Shown one piece after another: positions 8,552 through 16,908 of a stretch of 55,471 bases of DNA (its first letter is position 1; each line of letters opens with the position of its first letter). The stretch is from an uncultured Clostridia bacterium (GTDB lineage: Bacteria > Bacillota > Clostridia > Christensenellales > Aristaeellaceae), in assembly GCA_934621485.1 (NCBI GenBank), contig CAKTUS010000009.1, positions 1-55,471 of the forward strand, given 5' to 3'. The position numbers and the translations under genes were made by a program. The notes beneath the pieces were generated by a model. That model worked only from the letters and a program-made list of their open reading frames with translations. It was not told the DNA's origin and did not search any database.

Positions 8552-9121
8552 ATGAAAACCCGTCTGATTCGGGCCGCTGCGTTGGCATGCCTGCTGGCCC
8601 TGCTGCTTCCCGCCTGCGCGCTGGGCGCCACCACCTACTATGTGAAAACCGCCAATGGCAAAAGCCTGAACCTGCGAAACGATTGTGGCACCGACGCCGA
8701 CATCATCGCCCAGATTCCCTATGGCGCGGCTGTTAATGTATTTGAGTTCACTGAAAGCGACTATTGGGCCTTTGTGGAATACAACGGCAAACGCGGTTAT
8801 TGCATGACCCGTTACCTTACCCGCACCAAGCCCGCTTCCGGCGGCGGTTCCGGGAGCTCTGGCAGCTCCGGTAATACCGGCAGCAGCGAATCCTTCAAAG
8901 CCTTCCAAAAGGCTGATTACGTTGCCGTGGTCGTGCCCTCCACCCCCTCCGGCTATGTGAATCTGCGTTGGATGCCCAGCAAAACCGCGGCCGTGCAGGC
9001 TACTTACCGTGCCGGCGACACGCTGCTGGTGCTGTCGCAAAGCAGTCACTGGTGCCAGGTGTACGATGCTGAAAATGGTATTTGCGGCTTTATGATGCGT
9101 ACTTTCTTGGAGCAGCAGTAA
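8552..9121 (+). CDS. Secreted protein with two bacterial SH3 domains
   Basis: This 189-aa protein starts with a signal peptide of about 27 residues (hydrophobic LLALLLPACALGA). A lipoprotein cut at Cys26 is conceivable but the lipobox is imperfect. Two SH3b domains follow: residues about 30-90 (SLNLRNDCGTDADIIAQIPYG) and about 125-188 (YVNLRWMPSKTAAVQATYRAG). They are joined by a flexible Gly/Ser linker. SH3b domains usually bind cell-wall peptide crossbridges or organise wall enzymes. No catalytic domain is present, so it is likely a wall-targeted binding protein. It is co-directional with the next secreted gene, 19 bp downstream. Confidence 0.8.
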   Translation: MKTRLIRAAALACLLALLLPACALGATTYYVKTANGKSLNLRNDCGTDADIIAQIPYGAAVNVFEFTESDYWAFVEYNGKRGYCMTRYLTRTKPASGGGSGSSGSSGNTGSSESFKAFQKADYVAVVVPSTPSGYVNLRWMPSKTAAVQATYRAGDTLLVLSQSSHWCQVYDAENGICGFMMRTFLEQQ

Positions 9122-9140
9122 AAACAGGAGGAATGACAGA

Positions 9141-9668
9141 ATGAAACGTTTTTGTGCTTGGCTATTGGTTTCTCTCATGTGCTTTGCTCCCCTATGCGGC
9201 TTGGCGGAAACCCTCACGCTGCTGGAAACGAAGGACGGTCTGCGCATTACCCTGGATGTGGAGGAGGCCGTAACAACGGCTGTGGAACCCGACATGCCCG
9301 AGGGAACCGCCCTGATTTCCGTAACCAGCGCCAATCATGCCAATGTGACGATTTCCATCGCTCATTCGGAGCTGTACAACGACCGTTTTCTGAAAGACAT
9401 GTCTCAGGAGGAAAAGGATGAGCTCTGCAGGATTGCAGGCGAACAGTATGAAGACCCCACCTTTGTTTTTGACACCACGCCTTCCGGCAACGAGTACATT
9501 CACGTATGCTCCAATCAGGCGGACGATATCGATTCTCTGTTTACCATTTACGACGGTTATTTTGTAGAATTGATGCAGAGTCACGAGGATTTCAGCCCGC
9601 TGACGCAAGAGGATGAAGCCTTCTGCTATTCCCTGCTTCGGGGGATTACCTTCGTAAAGGCCGAATAA
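9141..9668 (+). CDS. Secreted protein of unknown function
   Basis: The product is 175 aa with a clear signal peptide (MKRFCAWLLVSLMCFAPLCG, cut near GLA-ET). The mature part is acidic and predicted alternating strand and helix, with no motif I recognise. The RBS is ACAGGAGG, 9 bp before ATG. It follows the SH3 gene closely and shares its promoter, and a strong terminator follows, so the two form a short bicistronic unit exported to the cell surface or medium. Confidence 0.7.
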   Translation: MKRFCAWLLVSLMCFAPLCGLAETLTLLETKDGLRITLDVEEAVTTAVEPDMPEGTALISVTSANHANVTISIAHSELYNDRFLKDMSQEEKDELCRIAGEQYEDPTFVFDTTPSGNEYIHVCSNQADDIDSLFTIYDGYFVELMQSHEDFSPLTQEDEAFCYSLLRGITFVKAE

Positions 9669-9680
9669 TTGGCTTGCCCA

Positions 9681-9710
9681 AAAGAACCGCTTTGAAAGGC
9701 GGTTCTTTTT
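9681..9710 (+). terminator. Rho-independent terminator after the secreted-protein pair
   Basis: AAAGAACCGC / GCGGTTCTTT stem with an 8-nt loop and a T tract at 9706-9710. Confidence 0.9.
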
Positions 9711-9721
9711 GCTTGATAAAC

Positions 9722-9750
9722 AGCCCAAGCTGCTTTTCCCAGCTTGGGCT
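9722..9750 (-). terminator. Terminator of the glycyl radical enzyme operon
   Basis: A perfect 11-bp stem, AGCCCAAGCTG / CAGCTTGGGCT, with a 7-nt loop lies 12 bp beyond the stop of the minus-strand enzyme gene. Short T runs lie on both sides, so it may act in both directions. Confidence 0.8.
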
Positions 9751-9761
9751 TTGCTCATCCG

Positions 9762-11948
9762 TCAGGCTGAAATATCCACCAAACGGTCTACCACCAGTTG
9801 CCTGAATTCAGGTGACAGGGTGATGAAATATGCCGTAAAACCGGTTACGCGCACCACCAAGTCGGGGTAAAGCTCCGGGTTTTTGTGAGCTGCGCGAATC
9901 TTGTCTGCATCCACGATGTTCACGTTAATCAGGGTTCCGCCCTGATCCAGATGGGTGTGCAGCAGAGCCATCACTTTTTCCACGCCGCCTTCCGCCTCGG
10001 TAATCCCAGGATCCAGCTCCAGCTGGAAGGGGCTGGTGTTGCCCATGCCGCATTGCGCGGCCACAATGGCTTCGCTCATGGTGGTCATCGCGCCGTTCTT
10101 TACGGAACCTGGCATTGGATTCGCGCCATGGTTGATGGCGGTATAGGCTTTTCGCCCATCCGGCGTAGCGCCTACGCACTTGCCGAACAGCACCGTCTTG
10201 GACCAGGAAAACATGCCGGGAATGAAGATTTCGCCTTCTCCTCCCTTCAGGTTGACCACCAGGTCGGTAAAGTGCTGACACAGCCTGCGCACCCATTTTT
10301 CACCGGCGGAGTCCCACTGGCCGTATTTGGGTGCGGAATGAAGCACTGCGCGGATATACTCGCCGTCCTGGCAGGTATAATCGCTTTCCAGCACTTCCTT
10401 CACATGATCCCATGTCAGACGTTTTTCTTCCTCCACACGGGTTTGCAGCGCCGCAAAGGAATCGCCCACAACCGCGATTCCCGCGCCGTCAATGCCGATA
10501 TTGTAATACTGCATGCTGTGGTCGGAAGCGTCCAGCCCTTTTTCAATGGGGCCGACCGTAACCAGGTTCAAAAACAACTCGGGATTGTTTTCCCAGTTAT
10601 GGTTCATCTGGAAATCCGTAGTTTCCACAATAATGCGCAGAACCGCCTTCAAATGCTTCTCATACAGCGCCATCAGCCGGGCGGTAGAACGTTCTCCCTC
10701 CGCCAGCATTTCCTGAAGAGCCACCTCAAACACCCGGGCCAGGTTGACCTTGATGCTGTCGTTAAGCGGGTACTCGATGCCGGGAATGGCCATCCAGTTG
10801 CACCCCACGGCAATACGGCGGCGCGCCAGTTCCGGCGTAAAGCCGCGGCGAACAAAGCCGTTCACCAGGGACTGATCGCCCGAAAAGCGGGGCCAACCGT
10901 TCTTATGCTTGAACAGAAGCTCCACGCAGCGGCGGAAGAAATCCTCCGGCAGGCCTTCATGAACGCGCACCGTCAGGTTGGTCGATACATTCAGCCGGTC
11001 GGCGGCTTCCAGAATCAGCCAGGACACATGGCTTACCATATCGCGGCCGTCTACATCCGGCCCGCCCAGCTGGTAATACTTGGTGTCGCTCATCAAAAGA
11101 CCGGCAATGTAATACACCGCGTCCTCATCGTCAATCAGCCCGGCCGCTATATCGTGCTCATAGTAGGGCCGCAGCAGCTCGTCAATCTGCCCGCCCGCAC
11201 CCTCGCGGTTAAAACTGCGGCCAAACATGTTATACCAGCTCAAAAACTGGCAAGCCTCCCGCAGCGTGGTTGGCGGGGCCAGCTTGACGGCCTCGTTGGT
11301 TTTCAGCATTTCCTCCAGGTTTTCCCGAAGCAGCGGATCGGTTTCCTCGGCCAGCTTATCCCGGATCCCCTGAATCGTCTTTTCTTCCCAGCCGATACAG
11401 GTTTCCAGGTAGAGCAGCTCGGCCTTATACAGTTCCCGCTGCTTTTCCGTTTGGTTGTTGATGGAGGCGTAATGCTTCACTTTCTCCAGCAAACCACCCC
11501 AACCCAAGGCAAGCGCAATGCGCATATCGCCGCACAGATGGTGCATTTGGCCCAAACCATGATCGATGCAGTAGCGGTCAATTTCCTCTTGCCAGGGGGA
11601 CAAATCCCAGTTTTCATGCCAACGCAGCGTGCGGAATTTTTGCAAAATGCGGTAAAAGTTACCCGCCATACTGCTCAGGGGATTCACAACCGGCGGGAAA
11701 GACGCAATCATGTCGCGATAGTTCTCCGACCAACCCCGCATGCCGTGAAAATCTCCATTGGGCGTGTCGCCGGTCGGACGCCAATGGTAGCCTTCCGGCG
11801 GCACAAGAAAATTATAGTCGTCCTCGTCGGTATAGCCAAAGGTACTCACCTTTTTGCGCGTTTCGGCCACCTTTTGCTCGCGCAGTCGGCTCAGGCGATC
11901 CGTGTAAATCGCACGTTTTTGTTCCAGCGTTAAATCCTTCATCGCCAT
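9762..11948 (-). CDS. Glycyl radical enzyme of the pyruvate formate-lyase superfamily, unknown substrate
   Basis: The protein is 728 aa from the ATG at 11948, which has GGAG 8 bp upstream. A GTG at 11957 is too close to that SD. The C-terminus has the glycyl-radical loop RVTGFTAYF (radical Gly about residue 703), preceded by the superfamily block ATPDGRKAYTAINHGANPMP. The thiyl cysteine is Cys383 in AVGCNWMA. The dehydratase-type members I know (glycerol/diol dehydratase, choline lyase) have C-x-E and PFL has C-C. Here it is C-N-W, so the chemistry is probably different. The gene is last in an operon with its activase (3-bp gap from activase stop to start region), a cupin and two sugar-type dehydrogenases. 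An oxidised sugar, polyol or cyclitol substrate is therefore plausible but unproven. Confidence 0.92.
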   Translation of the reverse strand: MAMKDLTLEQKRAIYTDRLSRLREQKVAETRKKVSTFGYTDEDDYNFLVPPEGYHWRPTGDTPNGDFHGMRGWSENYRDMIASFPPVVNPLSSMAGNFYRILQKFRTLRWHENWDLSPWQEEIDRYCIDHGLGQMHHLCGDMRIALALGWGGLLEKVKHYASINNQTEKQRELYKAELLYLETCIGWEEKTIQGIRDKLAEETDPLLRENLEEMLKTNEAVKLAPPTTLREACQFLSWYNMFGRSFNREGAGGQIDELLRPYYEHDIAAGLIDDEDAVYYIAGLLMSDTKYYQLGGPDVDGRDMVSHVSWLILEAADRLNVSTNLTVRVHEGLPEDFFRRCVELLFKHKNGWPRFSGDQSLVNGFVRRGFTPELARRRIAVGCNWMAIPGIEYPLNDSIKVNLARVFEVALQEMLAEGERSTARLMALYEKHLKAVLRIIVETTDFQMNHNWENNPELFLNLVTVGPIEKGLDASDHSMQYYNIGIDGAGIAVVGDSFAALQTRVEEEKRLTWDHVKEVLESDYTCQDGEYIRAVLHSAPKYGQWDSAGEKWVRRLCQHFTDLVVNLKGGEGEIFIPGMFSWSKTVLFGKCVGATPDGRKAYTAINHGANPMPGSVKNGAMTTMSEAIVAAQCGMGNTSPFQLELDPGITEAEGGVEKVMALLHTHLDQGGTLINVNIVDADKIRAAHKNPELYPDLVVRVTGFTAYFITLSPEFRQLVVDRLVDISA

Positions 11949-11953
11949 AGCCG

Positions 11954-12769
11954 TCACTCCTGTCCGTACAAAACTTTCACGCCGTGCCTGGCCGCCAGGT
12001 CGGCCAAACGCTTTAACGCATCCCGTTTTAGAGGGCGCTTTCCCGCATGAACCGCCTCCTGGCCCAAAGCCTGATACTTGCTTTCACCCAGAGGGTTAAA
12101 ATTCAAAATTTCATATGCCGTCACGTTCGGCAGCGTGCATACAAAGGCCGCAATGGCCTGAATATTCTCGTCCGTATCCGTCAGCCCCGGAATGAGCGGC
12201 GTACGCGCCACGGCGGGCTTGCCGGCCTCCGCCAGCTTTCGGGCGTTTTCCAGCACCGTTTTGTTGGAAACGCCGGTGTTGCGAATATGCTGCTCATCAT
12301 CCCATAGCTTGATGTCAAAGAAAACCTGATCCAGATAGGGAAGCAGCTTTTCTATCTGCTCAAAGGGCAGCGAAAGATTGGTTTCAATAGCTGTGTTAAT
12401 GCCCAGGCTCTTGCAGCGCTTCAGCAGCTCCGCAGCAAAATCAGCCTGCATTTGCGGTTCGCCGCCGGACAGGGTGACGCCGCCGCCGCTTTCCTGATAA
12501 TAAGGTAAATCGGCCGCCACCTCGCGCAGCACATCCTCCACGTCCATTTCCCGTCCAATCGTTACGCGCGCGCCGGTGGGACACTGGTTGCAGTGTCCGC
12601 AATGGATGCACTTTTCGGCGTAAAAAGCCTTTTGGGGCTGCACGGCGATGGTTTCCGGGTTATGGCACCAGTTGCAGCGCATGTTGCATCCCTTGAAAAA
12701 AACCGTTGTCCGAATTCCTGCGCCGTCGTGCAGGCTGAATTTTTGAATATCGGTAATGATACCCTTCAT
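11954..12769 (-). CDS. Glycyl radical enzyme activating protein (radical SAM)
   Basis: This 271-aa radical SAM activase installs the glycyl radical on the adjacent enzyme. The SAM-cluster motif CNMRCNWC lies at about residues 29-36 after the family signature DGAGIRTTVFFKGC. One ferredoxin-like cysteine group (CIHCGHCNQC) follows at about residues 54-63, where many activases of non-PFL enzymes have two. The GGEP motif is present (VTLSGGEPQMQ). The ATG overlaps the cupin stop by 4 bp, and the stop lies inside the RBS and start region of the radical enzyme, so all three should be co-translated. Confidence 0.93.
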   Translation of the reverse strand: MKGIITDIQKFSLHDGAGIRTTVFFKGCNMRCNWCHNPETIAVQPQKAFYAEKCIHCGHCNQCPTGARVTIGREMDVEDVLREVAADLPYYQESGGGVTLSGGEPQMQADFAAELLKRCKSLGINTAIETNLSLPFEQIEKLLPYLDQVFFDIKLWDDEQHIRNTGVSNKTVLENARKLAEAGKPAVARTPLIPGLTDTDENIQAIAAFVCTLPNVTAYEILNFNPLGESKYQALGQEAVHAGKRPLKRDALKRLADLAARHGVKVLYGQE

Positions 12770-13182
12770 GTTTTTGCGCCTTTCCTATGCCACAGGGGCA
12801 AATTCTCCGGAGAAATGGGCAGCTTGGGGGAATTATCCTTGGTGGTGTCGTCGTTTTCCACCACCAGCACAGACGCATCCTCCGACACCTCAATGGCATG
12901 CCACACTCCCTGGCGCACGTTGTATACCTTGCAGGGCTCCAGGGGGAAAACCTCAATATGGCCCGCATGGGTTGCGTCGCCGTCCGACACATACAGCGCA
13001 GCCTCGCCCTTAAGAAGGATAAAGCTTTCGTCCGTCAGGAGATGGCGTTCCAGCTGACACATATTCTCCCGGCGGAAGCGGGCGTGGCTGTTCAAAACAG
13101 CCACGCGCCACGCGTCAAAACGGATGACGGGCAGATAGTTTTCGCCCGTATGCTGGACAATTTGCAGGTATTTTTCATCCAT
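12766..13182 (-). CDS. Small cupin-domain protein
   Basis: This 138-aa beta-barrel-type protein has a cupin-like core at about residues 45-115 (LLTDESFILLKGEAALYVSD, then CKVYNVRQGVWHAIEV). The metal-binding histidines are reduced compared with classical cupins: the first motif has no clear HxH and the second keeps GVWHAI. Such small cupins often act as sugar or acid isomerases, epimerases or lyases. It lies between a dehydrogenase and the activase (4-bp overlap with the latter), so it probably handles an intermediate of the same pathway. Confidence 0.7.
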   Translation of the reverse strand: MDEKYLQIVQHTGENYLPVIRFDAWRVAVLNSHARFRRENMCQLERHLLTDESFILLKGEAALYVSDGDATHAGHIEVFPLEPCKVYNVRQGVWHAIEVSEDASVLVVENDDTTKDNSPKLPISPENLPLWHRKGAKT

Positions 13183-13206
13183 GCGTTTTCGCCTCCGTTG
13201 CTTCCG

Positions 13207-14313
13207 TTAGCCAATCTGCCAATGGGGATTGCTGACCAGCTCCACCTTGCCGCTGTCGGCAGAACGGATGCCCGCGTCCAGAATCGCCAAAGCCTTGAGG
13301 TTGAACTCCGGCAAAGCGGTAAAGTGAATTTTACCGGTCTTGCGATAAGCTACATAGCCGCACGCCACATCCCTGAGTTCTTCGGGCAGCGGATCGTTTT
13401 CAATCTTTTCGACGGTGCCGTCCTCGTGATACACGGTTACTTCGCCGGTTTTGTAGTCGCCCACAATCGCGCCCTTGGTACCGTACACAATGGGGCTCTT
13501 AAAGGTGTGGTTGATGGTGGTCCAGGTGCCTTCTATCACGGCGTACACGCTGGGGAAACGCACAAACATGGCGCTGTTGTCCTCGGCGTCGCCGGTGGTG
13601 GTCATGCTGTTGACGCGCATGCCCATAGCGGCCACGGCGTCCTCGCCGGCATACCAGCAGCTGACCACGCTGCCGTAGCAGCAATAGTCGGCCATAGCGC
13701 CGCCGCCGCACTTGGTCTGGTGCCACCAGGTAGCCGTCTTTTCTTCCTCGGTCATGGGCTCGGCTGTCTGGGCGATTTTGTGCTTTGCGCCGCGGCCCAG
13801 GGGGCCGGTGTGACCCATGCGGGTTTTCACTTCAATAACGTCGCCGATTACGCCCTGGTCAATCAGCTTCTTCACCATTTGCAGCCCCGGATTCCAGGTC
13901 ACAGGCCAGTTCACCATCAGGAAGGTGCCGTTCGCCTGGCAGATGCGGGCCATTTTCAGGCCGTCGGCATAGGTGGTGGCCATGGGCTTTTCAATGCACA
14001 CGCCGATGCCGTGCGTGGCGCAGAACTCGGTAATCGCTACATGATGGCAGTTTTCGCTGTTCACCACGCACAGATCCGGCTTGAGCTCCAGCAGCATCTT
14101 CTGCCAGTCGGGATAAACCGGAATGTGATAATGCTCGCTGCAATACTTGATATTCCACTCGCGGGTATAAATCGCGCCCGGCTTCAGCTCGGGATGGGCG
14201 GGAGCAATATCCGCACAGCCGGCCAAATCGATTTCGGGATGGTCATAGAAATGCTTGGCAACATCGTTGATATGCACATGGGCGAAGCCTACGATACACA
14301 CTTTGTAGCTCAT
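13207..14313 (-). CDS. Gfo/Idh/MocA-family NAD(P)-dependent oxidoreductase 2
   Basis: The product is 368 aa. The N-terminal Rossmann domain starts VCIVGFAHVHINDVAKHF and has the family EKP motif (VCIEKPMATTYADG) at about residues 130-143. The C-terminal alpha/beta domain of the family follows. Members oxidise or reduce hydroxyl/keto groups of sugars, inositols and their derivatives with a bound nicotinamide cofactor. It is the second gene of the operon and overlaps the stop of the first by 4 bp (ATGA). Two dissimilar family members in one operon suggest successive oxidation and reduction, or redox epimerisation. Confidence 0.88.
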   Translation of the reverse strand: MSYKVCIVGFAHVHINDVAKHFYDHPEIDLAGCADIAPAHPELKPGAIYTREWNIKYCSEHYHIPVYPDWQKMLLELKPDLCVVNSENCHHVAITEFCATHGIGVCIEKPMATTYADGLKMARICQANGTFLMVNWPVTWNPGLQMVKKLIDQGVIGDVIEVKTRMGHTGPLGRGAKHKIAQTAEPMTEEEKTATWWHQTKCGGGAMADYCCYGSVVSCWYAGEDAVAAMGMRVNSMTTTGDAEDNSAMFVRFPSVYAVIEGTWTTINHTFKSPIVYGTKGAIVGDYKTGEVTVYHEDGTVEKIENDPLPEELRDVACGYVAYRKTGKIHFTALPEFNLKALAILDAGIRSADSGKVELVSNPHWQIG

Positions 14314-15437
14314 TTGTCATAGCCCTCCAATTCGGTGGTGCGCACCTCGCGGTTTTCCTCGGCGCTGCGATAGAACGCCTCGATAGCGGCAACGATGTTC
14401 AGGGTTTCCTCGGGCTTTACGCGGGGTTCCTCGCGGCCCTCAATCACGTTCAGCACATGCTGATACATATAGCGGTGAGCGTCGAAGGGCACGCCGGCAT
14501 AGGGGCGGTTGTCGAAGAATTTCAGCTTGGTTTCCGCCTGGTAGCCGCCCACGTTCTGATACAGGGTCATCTGTTCAACGTCCAGACCGGCCTTATCGCC
14601 GCAGATGACGATGTGCTTGGCGGTGGGCTGGTGCATGCACCAGGTAAACTTGAAATTGACGGAAATGTTGCCGGCAATGCGCATGCTGCCAACGGCGGAG
14701 TCTTCCACGCTAAACTCCTTGTGGTCGTAGGGCCGGGGGGTAAAGGTGCCGCCGGGCGCGCCGCTTTCGGCAATGTTCAAAAGCACTTCCTCGCCCTTTT
14801 TGGCGATGATATCGTAGGTGTTGCCGCTAACGGCTTCCACACGGGGGTTGCCGCACATCCACAGGAAGGAATCCAAAAAGTGTACGCCCAGATCGCAGAA
14901 GGGGCCGCCGCCATTTTCTTCCTTCATATGGAACATACCCCAGGTGGGGATGCCGATGCGGCGCACGAAATTGATATCGGCAAAATAGGGATTGCCAAGC
15001 AGGCCCTTGCGCACCACGTCGCTGGCAAAGGTCATGTCGGCGCTCCAGCGGCGGCTCTGGCAGGGGAACAGCAGCTTGCCCTGCTTCCTGGCTTCGTCAA
15101 ACTCTGCTTTTGCCTCTTTGTAGGTGAGGGCCAGGGGCTTTTCGCACATAACGTTAGCGCCGGCGCGCAGGGCCGCGATGGTCCAGTTGTGGCGGCGGTT
15201 GGGCGTGCAAATGCTCACCCAGTCGGGCTGCACCTCGTCCAGCATCTTCTGAGGATCCTCGTACCAGGCGGGAATGTTCCACCGCTGCGCCGTTTCGCGG
15301 GCAGCCTCGGGGCGGATATCGGCCACAGCCACCACTTCCACCTCGCCGCGGTCGCGCAGGGGCTGAATGGAAGGCAGGTGGGCGGCGTTGCAGATCATAC
15401 CGTTACCAATAATGGCTATTCTGTGTTTTTGGCTCAT
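14310..15437 (-). CDS. Gfo/Idh/MocA-family NAD(P)-dependent oxidoreductase 1
   Basis: The product is 375 aa. The Rossmann domain starts IAIIGNGMICNAAHLPSI, the EKP motif is MCEKPLALTYKEAKAE, and a likely catalytic segment (GPFCDLGVHFLDSFLWM) lies at about residue 185. It is a paralogue of, but clearly different from, the downstream family member. It is the first gene of the glycyl radical enzyme operon. The ATG has GAAAGGAAGGA upstream. The divergent promoter region with the adjacent regulator suggests local control by substrate. Confidence 0.9.
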   Translation of the reverse strand: MSQKHRIAIIGNGMICNAAHLPSIQPLRDRGEVEVVAVADIRPEAARETAQRWNIPAWYEDPQKMLDEVQPDWVSICTPNRRHNWTIAALRAGANVMCEKPLALTYKEAKAEFDEARKQGKLLFPCQSRRWSADMTFASDVVRKGLLGNPYFADINFVRRIGIPTWGMFHMKEENGGGPFCDLGVHFLDSFLWMCGNPRVEAVSGNTYDIIAKKGEEVLLNIAESGAPGGTFTPRPYDHKEFSVEDSAVGSMRIAGNISVNFKFTWCMHQPTAKHIVICGDKAGLDVEQMTLYQNVGGYQAETKLKFFDNRPYAGVPFDAHRYMYQHVLNVIEGREEPRVKPEETLNIVAAIEAFYRSAEENREVRTTELEGYDK

Positions 15438-15472
15438 GAACGTAATCCTTCCTTTCGGAATATTTCGGTTAC

Positions 15473-15501
15473 AGAATAGCTTTTTTCCACCGGCGCCACA
15501 A
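15473..15501 (-). promoter_or_regulatory. Promoter of the glycyl radical enzyme operon
   Basis: On the minus strand: TTGTGG (15501-15496), a 17-bp spacer, TATTCT (15478-15473). An imperfect palindrome (CGGAATATTTCGG, 15456-15468) lies just downstream and could be an operator. Confidence 0.5.
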
Positions 15502-15537
15502 TACTAAGTCCGCCGTTTTTCATTTCCCGGTTTAATA

Positions 15538-15566
15538 TTGCTTTTATTGTAAAAATGTTGTATAAT
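15538..15566 (+). promoter_or_regulatory. Promoter of the LacI-like/HTH regulator
   Basis: TTGCTT (15538-15543), a 17-bp spacer, TATAAT (15561-15566). It is divergent from the operon promoter 40 bp away. The -10 covers a possible upstream ATG at 15565, so translation must start at 15598. Confidence 0.7.
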
Positions 15567-15597
15567 GATTGCCACTTTTTTCGTGAGGAGAACATTC

Positions 15598-16743
15598 ATG
15601 GCCTTGCAGACTGTTCCCGTGATGTGGGATCCTGCGTGCCCTCAATCCGCATGGCACGCCAAAATCTTTGAAGGCATCCAAAAGGCCGCCAGCGCGGCTC
15701 AATGCTCCGTGCAGCAGCTTGCCTCGGTTCAGGACGCCTCCAAGCTTGGCGAACCGGTCATTTTGATGGGCGTTTCGCATGAAAACCTGGTAAACGCTGT
15801 GCTGGAGCTTACAAGCAAGGGTCTGGAAGTGATTCTGGCCGGCATGGACGCTGAAAGCCTGGCCAGCCAAATCAGCTGCGTTACCCACAGCCGAAGCAGC
15901 CAAACCATTCAGCTGCTTCGCTATTTTCATGAATGCGGCAAGCGGCGTATCGCCCTGGTGGGCTTTGGACGAAACTCTCTAAACGACCTGGTCAAGCTGG
16001 ACGCCGCGCGCAGCTTTATGGCCATGCACGCCAAAACCCTGCCGCCTTTGGGAGTGTACGACTGGGCCGAGCGCCTAGATGAAAGCTTCAGCGCATTTTT
16101 GCCCGTCTGGCACAGCTATGACGCCGTCATTTGCCCAAACGACTATGCGGCCTTTGCTTTGATTCGTTTTCTGCTGCGAAACGGGGTTCGCGTGCCGGAG
16201 GATTTGTACGTAGCCGGTTTTTCCGATCAGCAAATCGGCCGCTATCTGGTGCCGTCCATTACCAGCGTAGCCATGAACGACGCTACGGTGGGCCGCCATG
16301 CCTTTACCATCTGGCAGCAGCTGAGGCGGCACAGCGGCGAGGATTTGGTGTTTAAGATTATTGTACCGGGCGAGATGAAAATTCGCGGCAGCACGGCCTT
16401 TCAACAGGTGTCCGGCAAGACGGATCACGCCATCTTGTGGAACTCTTCCGCGGATAAGGACCTGTTTTATCAGGACGAAACCGTACGCAGGCTGATGCTG
16501 ATTGAAAACTGTCTGGACCGTCACGACGCGCTGGATATTCAGCTGATTCACGGCATCCTGAATGGTGAAAGCTATGAAAAGCTGGCGGACCGGCTGTACA
16601 TCAGCTCCGGCTCGCTGCACTACCGGCTCGGCAAGATATACCGCGAGCTAAACTGCCGCACAAAGGCCGAATTTGTTGCGCTGATGAGCAGCTGCTACGA
16701 CTGTTTTAAACTGCCGGAAGACGAAGTGTTCAGGCCCTGCTAA
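15598..16743 (+). CDS. Transcriptional regulator: LacI-type sensor followed by C-terminal HTH
   Basis: This 381-aa protein starts at ATG 15598 (GGAG 7 bp upstream). Residues about 5-275 form a periplasmic-binding-protein-like sensor of the LacI/XylR kind (RRIALVGFGRNSLN, YDAVICPNDYAAFALIRFLL, VPEDLYVAGFSDQQIGRYL). The N-terminal LacI HTH is absent. Instead a LuxR/FixJ-like HTH lies near the C-terminus (IQLIHGILNGESYEKLADRL, then SSGSLHYRLGKIYRELNC). It should bind a sugar-like ligand and DNA in the cytoplasm. Its position, divergent from the glycyl radical enzyme operon, makes it the likely regulator of that operon. Confidence 0.82.
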   Translation: MALQTVPVMWDPACPQSAWHAKIFEGIQKAASAAQCSVQQLASVQDASKLGEPVILMGVSHENLVNAVLELTSKGLEVILAGMDAESLASQISCVTHSRSSQTIQLLRYFHECGKRRIALVGFGRNSLNDLVKLDAARSFMAMHAKTLPPLGVYDWAERLDESFSAFLPVWHSYDAVICPNDYAAFALIRFLLRNGVRVPEDLYVAGFSDQQIGRYLVPSITSVAMNDATVGRHAFTIWQQLRRHSGEDLVFKIIVPGEMKIRGSTAFQQVSGKTDHAILWNSSADKDLFYQDETVRRLMLIENCLDRHDALDIQLIHGILNGESYEKLADRLYISSGSLHYRLGKIYRELNCRTKAEFVALMSSCYDCFKLPEDEVFRPC

Positions 16744-16908
16744 CAATCCCGCCGCTCCCCTATTCCTCCAGCCGTTTTTCTGCTATACTAAGGAACGGTA
16801 TCGCGTAAGCGGTGGAATCTGCGGAAAGCGGCGCCGTTTTTCATTCTTTCACGGGCCGGTTTGCCGGATTCCTCTCACCTAAAGCTTTGTAACGGGAGGA
16901 AACGCAGG

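Noticed and set aside
9885..11933. 682-codon plus-strand open frame opposite the glycyl radical enzyme
   Set aside because: Antisense to an enzyme with intact catalytic motifs; no RBS, no recognisable motif. Typical shadow frame of GC-rich, codon-biased DNA.
12787..14322. 511-codon plus-strand open frame opposite cupin and dehydrogenase genes
   Set aside because: Runs antisense through two genes with clear Rossmann and cupin motifs and lacks any start signal.
15565..15597. ATG at 15565 as start of the divergent regulator
   Set aside because: It overlaps the -10 hexamer, so it would not be in the transcript; ATG 15598 has a proper RBS.
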